NCBI RefSeq assembly: GCF_039778605.1
Contig: NZ_CP156060.1
Span: forward strand, 1,488,001 to 1,552,000
DNA: 64,000 nt
Source: Flavobacterium sp. WV_118_3
Lineage (GTDB): Bacteria; Bacteroidota; Bacteroidia; Flavobacteriales; Flavobacteriaceae
Reading direction: 5' to 3'
Under the pieces are notes generated by a model. The model ran no database searches. It was not told the DNA's origin and saw only the letters and a list, made by a program, of their open reading frames with translations. How positions within the stretch are numbered: position 1 is the stretch's first letter; each line of letters opens with the position of its first letter. Shown here piece after piece: positions 55,771 to 64,000 of this stretch. The translations under genes were made by a program, and so were the position numbers.

Positions 55771-57039
55771 ATGAAAAAATTCCATATACTATACCTCAAT
55801 ATTGCCGGCCTTCTAATTATCGGAACCGTATTGTATTTCAGTTTACGCCATGATCATAGCAGTGAAGACGGTCATGATCATACCCAAACGGAAACTGCGG
55901 AAAAACCCGGAGCGGATAAAGAAGTTGAATTGAATGAAGCCCAATTTAAAGCAGCCGGCGTAACATTGGGAACCTATTCTCTAAAAAACCTTAGCGAAGT
56001 TATTAACGCCAACGGTTATACCAAACTGCCACCACAAAACCAGGCCGATGTTTCGGTTCATTTACAGGGTGTTGTTAAAACGATTTCGGTGATCGAAGGA
56101 CAATTTGTACGAAAAGGTCAGGTTCTGGCAACCATAGAAAGCCCGGAATTCACTAAATTGCAGGAAGCGTATCTGACATCGAAAAGCAATCTTGAATTTT
56201 TAAGTCAGGAGTTCGAAAGACAAAAAACACTAAGTGAGGAAGAAGTCAATTCGAAAAAAGTATTCCAGAAAACAAAAGCGGAATACCAGATCGAAAAGGC
56301 GCGTTTTAATTCTTTAAAACAACAGTTAAGCGTTCTTAATATACAATCGGGTAATACGGCTGTGGCTACGGTTCCCATATTGGCCCCTATTTCGGGTTAT
56401 ACGACCGAAATTAATGTAAAAATAGGAAGTAATGTCGAAGTCGGTAAACCGATTCTTAGCATTGTGGACAATTCTAAATTACATGTCGACTTATTGGTTT
56501 ACGAAAAAGATCTGCATAAAGTAAAACAGGGTCAGAATGTACAATTAGTACTTACCAATCAGGACAATACCGTAATTAGGGGAACGATTTTTAGTATCGG
56601 TAAGGCATTTGAAAATGAAACCAAATCAGTCGCAGTACATGCCGACATCAATAACGAGAAAAACGCATTGATTCCGGGAATGTATGTCAACGCGTTAATC
56701 GATATCGGGACAAATACCGTTAATGCCCTACCAGTGGAAGCTATTGTAAAGGCAGATGGTCGTGAATTTATGTTTGTCCTGGAAAAAGGCCATGAAGAAC
56801 CGGAACACGATACGGAAAAAGGACATTCCCATGACGATGGCCATAAGCATGATGACGCCGAAGGAAACCGTTTTCATTTCCGCCGAGTGGAAGTAAAAAC
56901 CGGAACTTCGCAATTGGGCTATATTCAGGTTACGCCATTAACAAAAGTCGCTCCTGATGCTAAAATTGTTTTAAAAGGCGCTTATTATATCCAAAGTCAT
57001 CTATTAAAAACAGAAGGTGGTGGCGGTCATTCGCATTAA
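55771..57039 (+). CDS. periplasmic membrane fusion protein, CusB/CzcB family
   Basis: A 422-residue adaptor with an N-terminal helix (ILYLNIAGLLIIGTVLYF) and a His/Asp-rich stretch (HDHSSEDGHDHTQ). It has lipoyl-like and alpha-hairpin regions (residues about 95-205), a beta-barrel, and a second His-rich insert (HSHDDGHKHDD) before the C-terminal domain. The C-terminus GGGGHSH adds more ligands. These inserts indicate direct metal handling. The gene is 4 bp after the TolC-like gene. Confidence 0.9.
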   Translation: MKKFHILYLNIAGLLIIGTVLYFSLRHDHSSEDGHDHTQTETAEKPGADKEVELNEAQFKAAGVTLGTYSLKNLSEVINANGYTKLPPQNQADVSVHLQGVVKTISVIEGQFVRKGQVLATIESPEFTKLQEAYLTSKSNLEFLSQEFERQKTLSEEEVNSKKVFQKTKAEYQIEKARFNSLKQQLSVLNIQSGNTAVATVPILAPISGYTTEINVKIGSNVEVGKPILSIVDNSKLHVDLLVYEKDLHKVKQGQNVQLVLTNQDNTVIRGTIFSIGKAFENETKSVAVHADINNEKNALIPGMYVNALIDIGTNTVNALPVEAIVKADGREFMFVLEKGHEEPEHDTEKGHSHDDGHKHDDAEGNRFHFRRVEVKTGTSQLGYIQVTPLTKVAPDAKIVLKGAYYIQSHLLKTEGGGGHSH

Positions 57040-57049
57040 ATCAAAAAAA

Positions 57050-57652
57050 ATGGAAAACTTTTTAAAAATATACTTACCCGTTTACCTTTTGTTATATCTA
57101 TTGGTAACTTTTGTGATTCCTACCTATCGAACGTATAAACAAACCGGTATTAATCCGGTAACGTTCGGGAATCGGGATAACGCCCATGATTATATCGGTT
57201 TTGTTATGAAATTTTTAATTGTACTACTGTTTATCGCAGTAGTGCTCTTTTCCTTTGGTGGCAAACTGTATCATTATTCTGTTCCGGTACCCTATCTTGA
57301 AAACGAATATCTAAAAATTATCGGGCTATTCCTGATTCATATCGCCTTGTTATGGGTGATGATCGCACAATATCAGATGCAAAATTCATGGAGAATCGGT
57401 ATAGATGAAATGCATAAAACCGAATTGCGTACCAACGGTATTTTCGGAATAAGCCGAAATCCTATCTTTTTAGGAATGATCATTAGTATCTTAGGGCTTT
57501 TTATGATAGTTCCCAATGCCTTGACATTTTTTACAGCACTAGCGACTTATTTTATTATTCAAGTACAGGTACGACTGGAAGAAGCCTTTCTGGCAAAGCA
57601 ACATCCGGTTGATTATCCAAAATACAAGCAAAAAGTAAAACGTTTTTTATAA
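57050..57652 (+). CDS. isoprenylcysteine carboxyl methyltransferase-like membrane protein
   Basis: A 200-residue inner-membrane protein with about five helices and the PEMT/ICMT signature (GIFGISRNPIFLGMIIS, then EEAFLAKQHPVDYPKYKQKVKRFL, of which EEAFL is the conserved acidic pair). The ICMT-like family methylates carboxyl or lipid headgroups; many bacterial members lie in metal-resistance operons without a known substrate. The frame overlaps cusB at 57017; the ATG at 57050 is preferred. Confidence 0.8.
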   Translation: MENFLKIYLPVYLLLYLLVTFVIPTYRTYKQTGINPVTFGNRDNAHDYIGFVMKFLIVLLFIAVVLFSFGGKLYHYSVPVPYLENEYLKIIGLFLIHIALLWVMIAQYQMQNSWRIGIDEMHKTELRTNGIFGISRNPIFLGMIISILGLFMIVPNALTFFTALATYFIIQVQVRLEEAFLAKQHPVDYPKYKQKVKRFL

Positions 57653-57669
57653 CCCTTAATCCGAACAAA

Positions 57670-58005
57670 ATGAGAATTTTATTTTTAATTACCTTTATGA
57701 TGCTTACTTCATTTACAGTAAACGCACAGGCACAAAAAGCTGTTATTAAAACAACTATCACCTGTGATCATTGTAAAGAATGTGAAACCTGCGGACAATT
57801 GTTTGAAAAAAAACTAATCCGTCAGAAAGGAGTACAAATGGTAGCGCTTAATGAAAAAGAAATGACCATTACCGTATTTTTTAACGCCAAAAAAACAGAT
57901 CTTCCTACTATACGAACTGCTATTAGTCAGCTGGGTTATGATGCCGACGATGTGAAGGCCGATCCAAAAGCTTATGAAGCCTTAGACGGTTGCTGCAAAG
58001 TATAA
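57670..58005 (+). CDS. exported HMA-like metal-binding protein
   Basis: A 111-residue protein with a signal peptide (cleavage near NAQ, residue 20), then a ferredoxin-like HMA domain whose metal loop is enlarged to four cysteines: TCDHCKECETCG (C32, C35, C38, C41). The C-terminus is DGCCKV. It should bind a soft metal in the periplasm and pass it to the efflux apparatus. It lies between the methyltransferase and P-type ATPase genes. Confidence 0.82.
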   Translation: MRILFLITFMMLTSFTVNAQAQKAVIKTTITCDHCKECETCGQLFEKKLIRQKGVQMVALNEKEMTITVFFNAKKTDLPTIRTAISQLGYDADDVKADPKAYEALDGCCKV

Positions 58006-58044
58006 AAAACGGATGATCATTTTTATTCCTAATCCGGAAGTATT

Positions 58045-60036
58045 ATGAAAAATGAAACACACAAACACGCTACAAACGGAGCAGATTGCTGTTCTGTTGC
58101 TGCTAAAAAAAATAACCCCAAAAAACAAACTCATGATCACGACCATGATCATGGACACGATCACAATCACGATGAGGCTGCCGGATGGAAAATGTTTCTG
58201 CCGGCAATCCTGTCGTTCGTATTGCTAATGATCGCAATTGGAATAGATAACTACTTCCCTATCGCAGTATTCACCGGTTGGGTTCGTATAGGATGGTACG
58301 TATTAGCCTATTTACCCGTAGGCTGGCCGGTACTAAAAGAAGCGATCCAAAACATGCGTAACGGAGCCTTTTTTACCGAATTCTTCCTGATGTCGATCGC
58401 AACACTGGGGGCTTTCTATATCGGAGAATATCCCGAAGGTGTAGCCGTAATGCTGTTTTATGCAATCGGAGAACTGTTCCAGACACTAGCCGTAACCCGT
58501 GCAAAATCGAATATTAAAGCCTTATTGGATCAAAGGCCGGACACCGCTACGGTTATAGTCGATGGTAATCCGATAACGAAAAAAGCAGCAACCATAACCA
58601 TTGGTGAAATTATCCAGCTAAAACCGGGCGAAAAAGTAGCTTTGGACGGTATCTTGCTATCCGATTTGGCCACTTTTAATACCGCTGCTTTGACCGGCGA
58701 AAGTAAACCCGATACCAAACGTAAAGGTGACACGGTTCTTGCTGGAATGATCAACCTCAACACTTCCGGTTTGGTTGAAGTAACAACTGCGTATACCGAC
58801 AGTAAATTGTCCAAAATCCTGGAGATGGTTCAGGAAGCAACGGCCAAAAAAGCCCCAACAGAATTGTTTATCCGTAAATTTGCGAATATCTACACCCCTA
58901 TAGTGGTGTTTCTGGCCATCGGAATTTACCTGTTACCGATGCTTTTTGTTTCCGATTATAATTTTAACGACTGGCTCTACCGCGCACTCGTATTTCTGGT
59001 AGTTTCCTGTCCGTGTGCCCTGGTTATCTCTATTCCATTGGGCTATTTCGGCGGAATTGGTGCCGCCAGTAAAAACGGAATATTGTTTAAAGGCTCTACG
59101 TTTTTAGACACTATGGCTTCTATTCAGGCCGTAGTGATGGACAAAACCGGAACATTAACCAAAGGTGTTTTTAAGGTACAAGAGGTAGTTGCTTCGGGCT
59201 ATACAGAACAAGAACTGGTACACTATACCGCTGCTTTGGAAACACATTCTACACATCCGGTAGGTACGGCAATTATTGCGTATGCAAATGGTGGAGAAAA
59301 AGGTATTTCCGTAACCGAAGTGGAAGAAATTGCAGGACACGGACTAAAAGGTCGTATAAATGGTAAAACCATTCTGGCCGGAAATGTCAAATTGCTTCAA
59401 AAATTTAAGATTTCCTACGATACGGCTATTGAAAATACACCTTATACCATTATTACCGTTGCCATAGACGGGCAATATGCCGGTTATTTTCTGATTTCGG
59501 ATGAGATCAAGGAAGATGCGTCTCAGACCATTGCTAATCTTCACCAACTGGGCATTCAAACCGTGATGCTATCGGGTGATAAACAAGCCGTTGTATCGGC
59601 AGTAGCTAATGAATTGCGCATTGATACGGCCTATGGCGATTTGTTACCGGAAGATAAAGTACGTCAGGTACAACAATTAAAAGACCGGAATTTAAAACTC
59701 GCCTTTGTGGGCGATGGCGTTAACGATGCTCCTGTAATTGCGTTGGCCGATGCCGGTATTGCAATGGGCGGACTAGGTAGCGATGCGACTATTGAAACCG
59801 CCGATATCGTCATTCAGAATGATCAACCATCTAAAATTTATACCGCAATTGCGATTGGTAAAAAAACCAAACAAATCGTATGGCAAAACATTGGTATGGC
59901 CTTTATTGTAAAAGCAATCATATTGATTCTTGGCGCCGGCGGACTCGCAACCATGTGGGAAGCCGTATTTGCCGATGTTGGTGTCGCTTTATTAGCGATC
60001 CTGAATGCCGTTCGGATTCAAAAAATGAAGTTTTAA
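58045..60036 (+). CDS. heavy-metal P1B-type ATPase, ZntA/CadA-like
   Basis: A 663-residue export ATPase. It has no N-terminal HMA domain but a His/Asp-rich leader (residues 30-42) and a CC pair. Catalytic features are the TGES loop (217-220), the transmembrane metal site SCPCALV (C322, C324), the phosphorylated D366 in DKTGTLT, HTHP-like STHPVGTA and GDGVNDAPVIA. The SCPCALVISIPLGYFGG run indicates the Zn/Cd/Pb class. It moves metal from the cytoplasm to the periplasm, where the RND system can take over. Confidence 0.93.
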   Translation: MKNETHKHATNGADCCSVAAKKNNPKKQTHDHDHDHGHDHNHDEAAGWKMFLPAILSFVLLMIAIGIDNYFPIAVFTGWVRIGWYVLAYLPVGWPVLKEAIQNMRNGAFFTEFFLMSIATLGAFYIGEYPEGVAVMLFYAIGELFQTLAVTRAKSNIKALLDQRPDTATVIVDGNPITKKAATITIGEIIQLKPGEKVALDGILLSDLATFNTAALTGESKPDTKRKGDTVLAGMINLNTSGLVEVTTAYTDSKLSKILEMVQEATAKKAPTELFIRKFANIYTPIVVFLAIGIYLLPMLFVSDYNFNDWLYRALVFLVVSCPCALVISIPLGYFGGIGAASKNGILFKGSTFLDTMASIQAVVMDKTGTLTKGVFKVQEVVASGYTEQELVHYTAALETHSTHPVGTAIIAYANGGEKGISVTEVEEIAGHGLKGRINGKTILAGNVKLLQKFKISYDTAIENTPYTIITVAIDGQYAGYFLISDEIKEDASQTIANLHQLGIQTVMLSGDKQAVVSAVANELRIDTAYGDLLPEDKVRQVQQLKDRNLKLAFVGDGVNDAPVIALADAGIAMGGLGSDATIETADIVIQNDQPSKIYTAIAIGKKTKQIVWQNIGMAFIVKAIILILGAGGLATMWEAVFADVGVALLAILNAVRIQKMKF

Positions 60037-60118
60037 AAACCAAAACCTGACAGGTTATTATCGTGATGATCATAAATCTATCAGGCCTCTCTAATTCTTC
60101 GCCGGCTTCTTCAAAAGG

Positions 60119-60158
60119 CACACCTGACAGGTTTTCAAAACTATCAGGTGTTATTTTT
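60119..60158 (+). terminator. terminator after the metal-efflux operon
   Basis: A hairpin around ACACCTGA/TCAGGTGT with an inner paired segment and the T run TTATTTTTT, 80 bp past the ATPase stop. The upstream CCTGACAGGTT at 60048-60058 shares its sequence, so this is a small repeat family. Confidence 0.55.
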
Positions 60159-60247
60159 TGAGCAACAATCGTAAAATAGTATAACTCTTTCTCAAAATAC
60201 TACAACAGTTCTATACATTCCGATCGATACCTTCGCATTTTAAATGA

Positions 60248-60916
60248 ATGTATATGAAACCCTTATCTCCTATTGAAACCTGTAAACAATTGCGAAAACC
60301 GGATGGTGCAGCCGGAATTGCGATCGGTCGCGATATGAACCGTTCCAACCGTCTGATGTATACCGACCTTTTTACGTTACTCACCCTTAACGACCTCGAC
60401 ACCGTATTAGAAATCGGTTATGGAAACGGCATGCATTTTCCCGCTTATTTCGTGCCCGGAAAAGCCATCACCCTATACGGAATGGACTATTCGGAAGTAA
60501 TGCATCAGGAAGCTTTGCAAAATAATGCTTCGTTTGTTGCTGTAGGATCCGTAATTCCGGAATATGGCGATATTATAAACTGCACCTATCCCGATAATAA
60601 ATTTGATCATATTATAGCACTAAATACGGTTTATTTTTGGGAACCGTTGGAAAACTACCTGAGCGTACTTTTCCGTATTTTAAAACCCGGTGGAAAATTA
60701 TATATCGGTTATCGTCCGAAACGCGTCTTACATCAGGTCGATTTTGTTCAGGAAGGCTTTGCGTTATACGATGAAGTTGTTTTAAATGAGCAACTGGAAA
60801 AAGCCGGTTTTGAAATTATACAGGAACACCAACATAACTATTCCAAAATGACGGTTAATGGTCAGCCGCTCGAAAGTACCGATCTGGTGACGGTTTGTAT
60901 AAAAAAAGAGGCTTAA
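60248..60916 (+). CDS. class I SAM-dependent methyltransferase
   Basis: A 222-residue methyltransferase with the SAM loop VLEIGYGNGMHFPAYF (motif I, residues about 56-64), motif II-like YGMDYSEVM, the post-motif ALNTVYFWEPLENYLSVLFR and motif III LKPGGKLYIGYRP. The substrate is not visible; the UbiE/Coq5-like small molecule type is most likely. The ATG at 60254 is an equally good start. Confidence 0.85.
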   Translation: MYMKPLSPIETCKQLRKPDGAAGIAIGRDMNRSNRLMYTDLFTLLTLNDLDTVLEIGYGNGMHFPAYFVPGKAITLYGMDYSEVMHQEALQNNASFVAVGSVIPEYGDIINCTYPDNKFDHIIALNTVYFWEPLENYLSVLFRILKPGGKLYIGYRPKRVLHQVDFVQEGFALYDEVVLNEQLEKAGFEIIQEHQHNYSKMTVNGQPLESTDLVTVCIKKEA

Positions 60917-60928
60917 AAAGCCTCTTTT
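60904..60928. terminator. terminator between methyltransferase and T9SS gene
   Basis: The stem AAAGAGGCTT with its complement and flanking A and T runs, overlapping the methyltransferase stop and serving the convergent gene at 60955. Confidence 0.8.
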
Positions 60929-60954
60929 AATTTCTATCGTAAATTTAGAATTGT

Positions 60955-62526
60955 TTATTTTTTAACAAACTTTACAGTAGTCTGATTCACTTTAAGTAAA
61001 TAGATACCTGCTGCCAAATTATCAACAGCTACAGTAGTACTTTCATTTGTAATTTTTCCGTTTATCACGATTCTTCCGTTACTGTCGTAAACCTGATATG
61101 CCGTTCCTGTAATTAATTCGTTATTTTTCGTATCAATCGTTAATTGATCAACTACAGGGTTTGGGTAAACCACAATCGATTTGTTTTGTTTAAATCCGTC
61201 TGTCGAAAGCGATGTTCCGTTTCCGATATATCTTGCAACAGCAAAATCATTCCCGGTATATCCAACCAAAATGATTTTATCGTCTGACTGGATTGCCATT
61301 GCCAAAGATTCACTATAGGTATTCGTACCAAAATCGGTTGTTACCTTACCAGAAGTTCCAAATGTTGTGTCAATCGAATAATCTGTATTTAATCGTGTAA
61401 GTGCAAATTTAGACGTCGCAGTAGTCGTAGTCGCATCAATTGCCGAACCCGCTAAAATAATTTTAGCATTACTATCCATTCCCATATCATAACACATATC
61501 GATAGTGCCTGGCGAAAAATCAATAGAACCTTGTAACGCTACGGTTCCACTAGCAGTTACTGTTCCATAATAATATTTATAATCGGTTGACGACCATCGG
61601 CTACTACCGCTAAAAAGGAAACTATCATCCGGTTTTAAAAGCATCGCATTGGTTTTATTGTCACTGGTTGTAAATGAATTGGATGCAAATCCATCGGAAG
61701 AAAAAGTAGTATCCAATGTTCCGTTGCTATTCAATCGGCAAACATATTGTCTGGAATATTGCATTGATCCGTTACCCGGTACATCACTCCATCCCACGGC
61801 TGTAATTTTTCCGTTCGATTTTAACGCCAAATCTTCTATACAAAAGGTAAATCCATTCGAATTACTTTCCGGAAATGGCAAATCAATTAATCGTCCGTTA
61901 TTCCCAAATGTCGTATCTAAAATTCCGGAAGCCGTATAGCGTGCGAAAATTCCTCTGGATTCGTTCGTATTTAAAACCGAAGTACCACCAACGACTATGC
62001 TTCCGGTTACATGATGCACTTTAACAACTCTAAATTCATCGGCTCTTGCCGCAGTATTATAAATAGTAAAATTTGTAAATGCCTTCCCTCCTGTACCAAA
62101 GGTCGTATCAAGAGTTCCATTTGTATTTAAGCGTATTACGGCACCGGCTCTGTCACTTCCATTATCCGAATATCCCGCAATTACAATTTTTCCGTCCATC
62201 TGTAGGTCCATTGAATAGGCTCTGTCGTCACTACCACCTTGTAAATCGAACGACACTTTTCCATTGGTTCCAAATGTGGTATCAAGACTACCGTCGGCAT
62301 TATAACGAACACAGGCAAAATCTTCACCGAAAACACTACTATACGTATAACCGGCAACAACAATTTTACCATCTTGTTGTAATGCTACTCCATGTGCTTT
62401 ATCTGCGCCGCTGTTAATGGATGTTATTACTTTTCCTCCCGTTCCAAAAGTTGGATCCAGGCCTCCGTTTTGTGAAAAGGCACAAAAACCTGTCAATAAA
62501 AAACCTAATTGTAATAGTTTGTTCAT
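60955..62526 (-). CDS. T9SS-secreted delta-60-repeat protein
   Basis: A 523-residue surface or secreted protein. It has a signal peptide (MNKLLQLGFLLTGFCAFSQ), then several delta-60 repeats of about 50-60 residues built on LDTTFGTNGKVSFDLQGGSDDRAYSM-type units (core LDTTFGTNGK), which fold as a beta-propeller-like array, and a C-terminal type A sorting domain (IVVYPNPVVDQLTID ... GIYLLKVNQTTVKFVKK). The sorting domain sends it through the PorX-regulated T9SS. A promoter box precedes it. Confidence 0.9.
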   Translation of the reverse strand: MNKLLQLGFLLTGFCAFSQNGGLDPTFGTGGKVITSINSGADKAHGVALQQDGKIVVAGYTYSSVFGEDFACVRYNADGSLDTTFGTNGKVSFDLQGGSDDRAYSMDLQMDGKIVIAGYSDNGSDRAGAVIRLNTNGTLDTTFGTGGKAFTNFTIYNTAARADEFRVVKVHHVTGSIVVGGTSVLNTNESRGIFARYTASGILDTTFGNNGRLIDLPFPESNSNGFTFCIEDLALKSNGKITAVGWSDVPGNGSMQYSRQYVCRLNSNGTLDTTFSSDGFASNSFTTSDNKTNAMLLKPDDSFLFSGSSRWSSTDYKYYYGTVTASGTVALQGSIDFSPGTIDMCYDMGMDSNAKIILAGSAIDATTTTATSKFALTRLNTDYSIDTTFGTSGKVTTDFGTNTYSESLAMAIQSDDKIILVGYTGNDFAVARYIGNGTSLSTDGFKQNKSIVVYPNPVVDQLTIDTKNNELITGTAYQVYDSNGRIVINGKITNESTTVAVDNLAAGIYLLKVNQTTVKFVKK

Positions 62527-62584
62527 ATGTTTAAAATGTTTGTTTTTATATTTAATCTCATTTTAGAGAAATAAAAAATCGCGC

Positions 62585-62611
62585 CAAAAGTAGTATTAAA
62601 TTTTCTTACAA
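62585..62611 (-). promoter_or_regulatory. promoter of the T9SS cargo gene
   Basis: TTG (62609-62611), 16-nt spacer and TACTTTTG (62585-62592) on the minus strand, about 58 bp before the ATG. Positions 62612-62740 are AT-rich without a gene. Confidence 0.5.
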
Positions 62612-62740
62612 ATATCATATTGTCAGACAATTTTTTACCGTATAATTACTGAATTTGACACCTAAAAAAATACAAAAAAACACCAATAACTTTTTTTATA
62701 CCGATCTTAAATCATATTCGTTACAAATAACTATTTGCAT

Positions 62741-62769
62741 AAAAAAAACCGCTTTGCAGCGGTTTTTTA
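62741..62769 (-). terminator. terminator of ettA
   Basis: The stem AAAACCGCT/AGCGGTTTT with a 4-nt loop and a long T run on the minus strand, 17 bp beyond the ettA stop. Confidence 0.85.
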
Positions 62770-62785
62770 TAACATATTAATTTCC

Positions 62786-64000
62786 TTATCCTCGGATCAG
62801 TTTTTTGTATTTGATACGTGTTGGTGTTACATCGCCACCAAGACGTTTCTTTTTGTTTTCTTCGTAATCGGAGAAACTTCCTTCAAAGAAATATACCTGT
62901 GAATCGCCTTCGAAAGCCAGGATATGCGTACAAATCCTGTCCAGGAACCAACGGTCGTGGGAAATAACCACCGCACATCCGGCGAAATTTTCCAAACCTT
63001 CTTCCAACGCACGAAGCGTGTTGATATCCAAGTCGTTCGTTGGCTCATCCAGTAGCAATACGTTTCCTTCTTCTTTTAAGGTCATCGCCAAATGCAAACG
63101 GTTACGCTCTCCTCCGGAAAGTGTTGCAACTTTTTTGTTTTGATCACTTCCTCCAAAGTTAAATCGGGACAAATACGCTCTTGAGTTTACCTGACGGCCA
63201 CCCATCATTACCAATTCCTGACCGTCGCAGAAGTTTTCCCAGATGGATTTATTCGGATCGATATTTGAGTGCGACTGATCGACATAAGCGATCTTGGCCG
63301 TATCTCCAATAACAAACTCTCCGTTATCCGGTGCTTCTTCTCCCATGATCATTCGGAAGATCGTTGATTTACCGGCACCATTCGGACCAATAATTCCTAC
63401 GATTCCCGCTTGTGGCAAGGTAAAGTTTAGGTTTTCATATAATAGTTTGTCACCAAAAGCTTTCGAAACATTTTTCGCTTCGATTACATTGGTTCCCAAA
63501 CGCGGACCATTCGGGATGTAGATCTCTAATTTCTCATCCAGTTCTTTTTGGTCTTCGTTTAATAATTTATCGTAGTTCTGTAAACGGGCTTTTTGTTTGG
63601 TCTGACGCCCTTTGGCTCCCTGACGTACCCAGTCTAACTCACGTTCTAATGTTTTTCTACGTTTGGAAGCTACTTTTTCCTCTTGCTCCATACGTTTTGA
63701 TTTCTGATCCAACCAAGACGAATAGTTTCCTTTCCACGGAATACCTTCACCACGGTCCAGTTCTAAAATCCATCCGGCTACGTTATCCAGGAAATAACGG
63801 TCGTGGGTTACGGCAATTACCGTTCCGGCATATTGTTGTAAGTGTTGCTCCAACCATAGTACGCTTTCCGCATCCAGGTGGTTGGTTGGCTCATCCAATA
63901 ACAATACATCCGGTTGTTGTAATAACAAACGACATAAAGCGACACGACGACGCTCACCTCCGGACAATACTTTGATTGGGGTATCCGGCTCCGGTGTACG
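62786..64000 (-). CDS. ettA: energy-dependent translational throttle protein EttA, 3' part
   Basis: ABC-F ATPase of the ribosomal E site; 405 C-terminal codons are present and the frame continues through the window edge. Visible are the first-domain signature LSGGERRRVALCR, Walker B LLLDEPTNHLDAESV, ITHDRYFLDNVAGWILELDRGEGIPW (core DRGEGIPW, EttA-specific), the linker, the second Walker A GPNGAGKST, signature LSGGERNRLHLA and Walker B LLLDEPTNDLDIN. The C-terminus RIKYKKLI matches EttA. A TTG within the frame at 63967 is internal, not a start; the true start and first Walker A lie beyond 64000. Confidence 0.96.
   Translation of the reverse strand, partial: RTPEPDTPIKVLSGGERRRVALCRLLLQQPDVLLLDEPTNHLDAESVLWLEQHLQQYAGTVIAVTHDRYFLDNVAGWILELDRGEGIPWKGNYSSWLDQKSKRMEQEEKVASKRRKTLERELDWVRQGAKGRQTKQKARLQNYDKLLNEDQKELDEKLEIYIPNGPRLGTNVIEAKNVSKAFGDKLLYENLNFTLPQAGIVGIIGPNGAGKSTIFRMIMGEEAPDNGEFVIGDTAKIAYVDQSHSNIDPNKSIWENFCDGQELVMMGGRQVNSRAYLSRFNFGGSDQNKKVATLSGGERNRLHLAMTLKEEGNVLLLDEPTNDLDINTLRALEEGLENFAGCAVVISHDRWFLDRICTHILAFEGDSQVYFFEGSFSDYEENKKKRLGGDVTPTRIKYKKLIRG

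Noticed and set aside
58045..58170. Fusion of an HMA domain to the P-type ATPase
   Set aside because: The N-terminus contains only a CC pair and a His/Asp-rich leader; the CxxC-containing protein is a separate gene ending at 58005.
63967..63969. TTG as the start of ettA
   Set aside because: It lies inside the LSGG signature of the first ABC domain and the frame stays open to the end of the window.

Overview
The window looks like a chromosomal segment of a Flavobacteriaceae member close to Flavobacterium. It is AT-rich, many genes have the Bacteroidetes promoter -7 box (TAnnTTTG), there is a TonB-dependent receptor with a carboxypeptidase-like N-terminal domain, a type IX secretion (T9SS) cargo protein, the T9SS regulator PorX, and a classical menaquinone pathway. 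All assignments come from reading the sequence and recalled family knowledge; no searches were run.

Layout. 0.3-6.2 kb (minus strand): menB, two bacterial-PH membrane proteins (YdbS/YdbT type), menA, a UPF0173 hydrolase and menC; menD lies apart at 22-23.6 kb. 6.3-9.7 kb: exported C1 peptidase, lipoprotein serine hydrolase, DODA-type dioxygenase. 10-16.8 kb (plus): a four-gene envelope operon of TonB receptor, DUF4876 lipoprotein, DUF6850-like barrel and di-haem cytochrome c peroxidase. 16.9-31.4 kb: mostly housekeeping single genes (CvfB, cysteine synthase, S9 peptidase, YbaB/EbfC, DUF2853, menD, GNAT, glutathione peroxidase, DinB, Lrp/AsnC, acetyltransferase, EamA), followed by several hypothetical proteins.

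31.5-35.2 kb (minus): the most unusual protein-coding locus, a tight three-gene operon of a 129-residue ubiquitin-like protein ending in an exposed Gly-Gly, an 857-residue DUF4132/MolR-type protein, and an E1-like ThiF/MoeB-family adenylyltransferase. It has its own promoter box and terminator.

35.3-36.3 kb and 45.5-45.9 kb (minus): two arrays. Each begins with an intact tRNA-Val(TAC) behind a good promoter, followed by about 130-bp repeat units made of a tRNA-like cloverleaf plus a Rho-independent terminator. There are six such units in the first array and two in the second. All eight lack nucleotides in the 5' acceptor strand and carry a replaced anticodon arm (TTC in array A, TTT in array B). 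Between the arrays is an accessory segment: SMI1/KNR4 protein, HxlR regulator, DsbA/FrnE-like lipoprotein, Mg-ATPase remnant, katG, and a row of small AT-rich hypothetical genes ending in an ATP-grasp protein.

45.9-50.7 kb (minus): DUF4258 protein, alanine dehydrogenase, tsaE, porX, phytanoyl-CoA dioxygenase family protein. 50.9-60.0 kb (plus): a long metal-efflux operon with a small Cys/His-rich exported protein, CusA/CzcA-type RND pump, TolC-like outer-membrane protein, His-rich membrane fusion protein, ICMT-like methyltransferase, Cys-rich metal-binding protein and a ZntA/CadA-type P-type ATPase. 60.2-64 kb: SAM methyltransferase, a T9SS delta-60-repeat protein, and the 3' part of ettA running off the window end.
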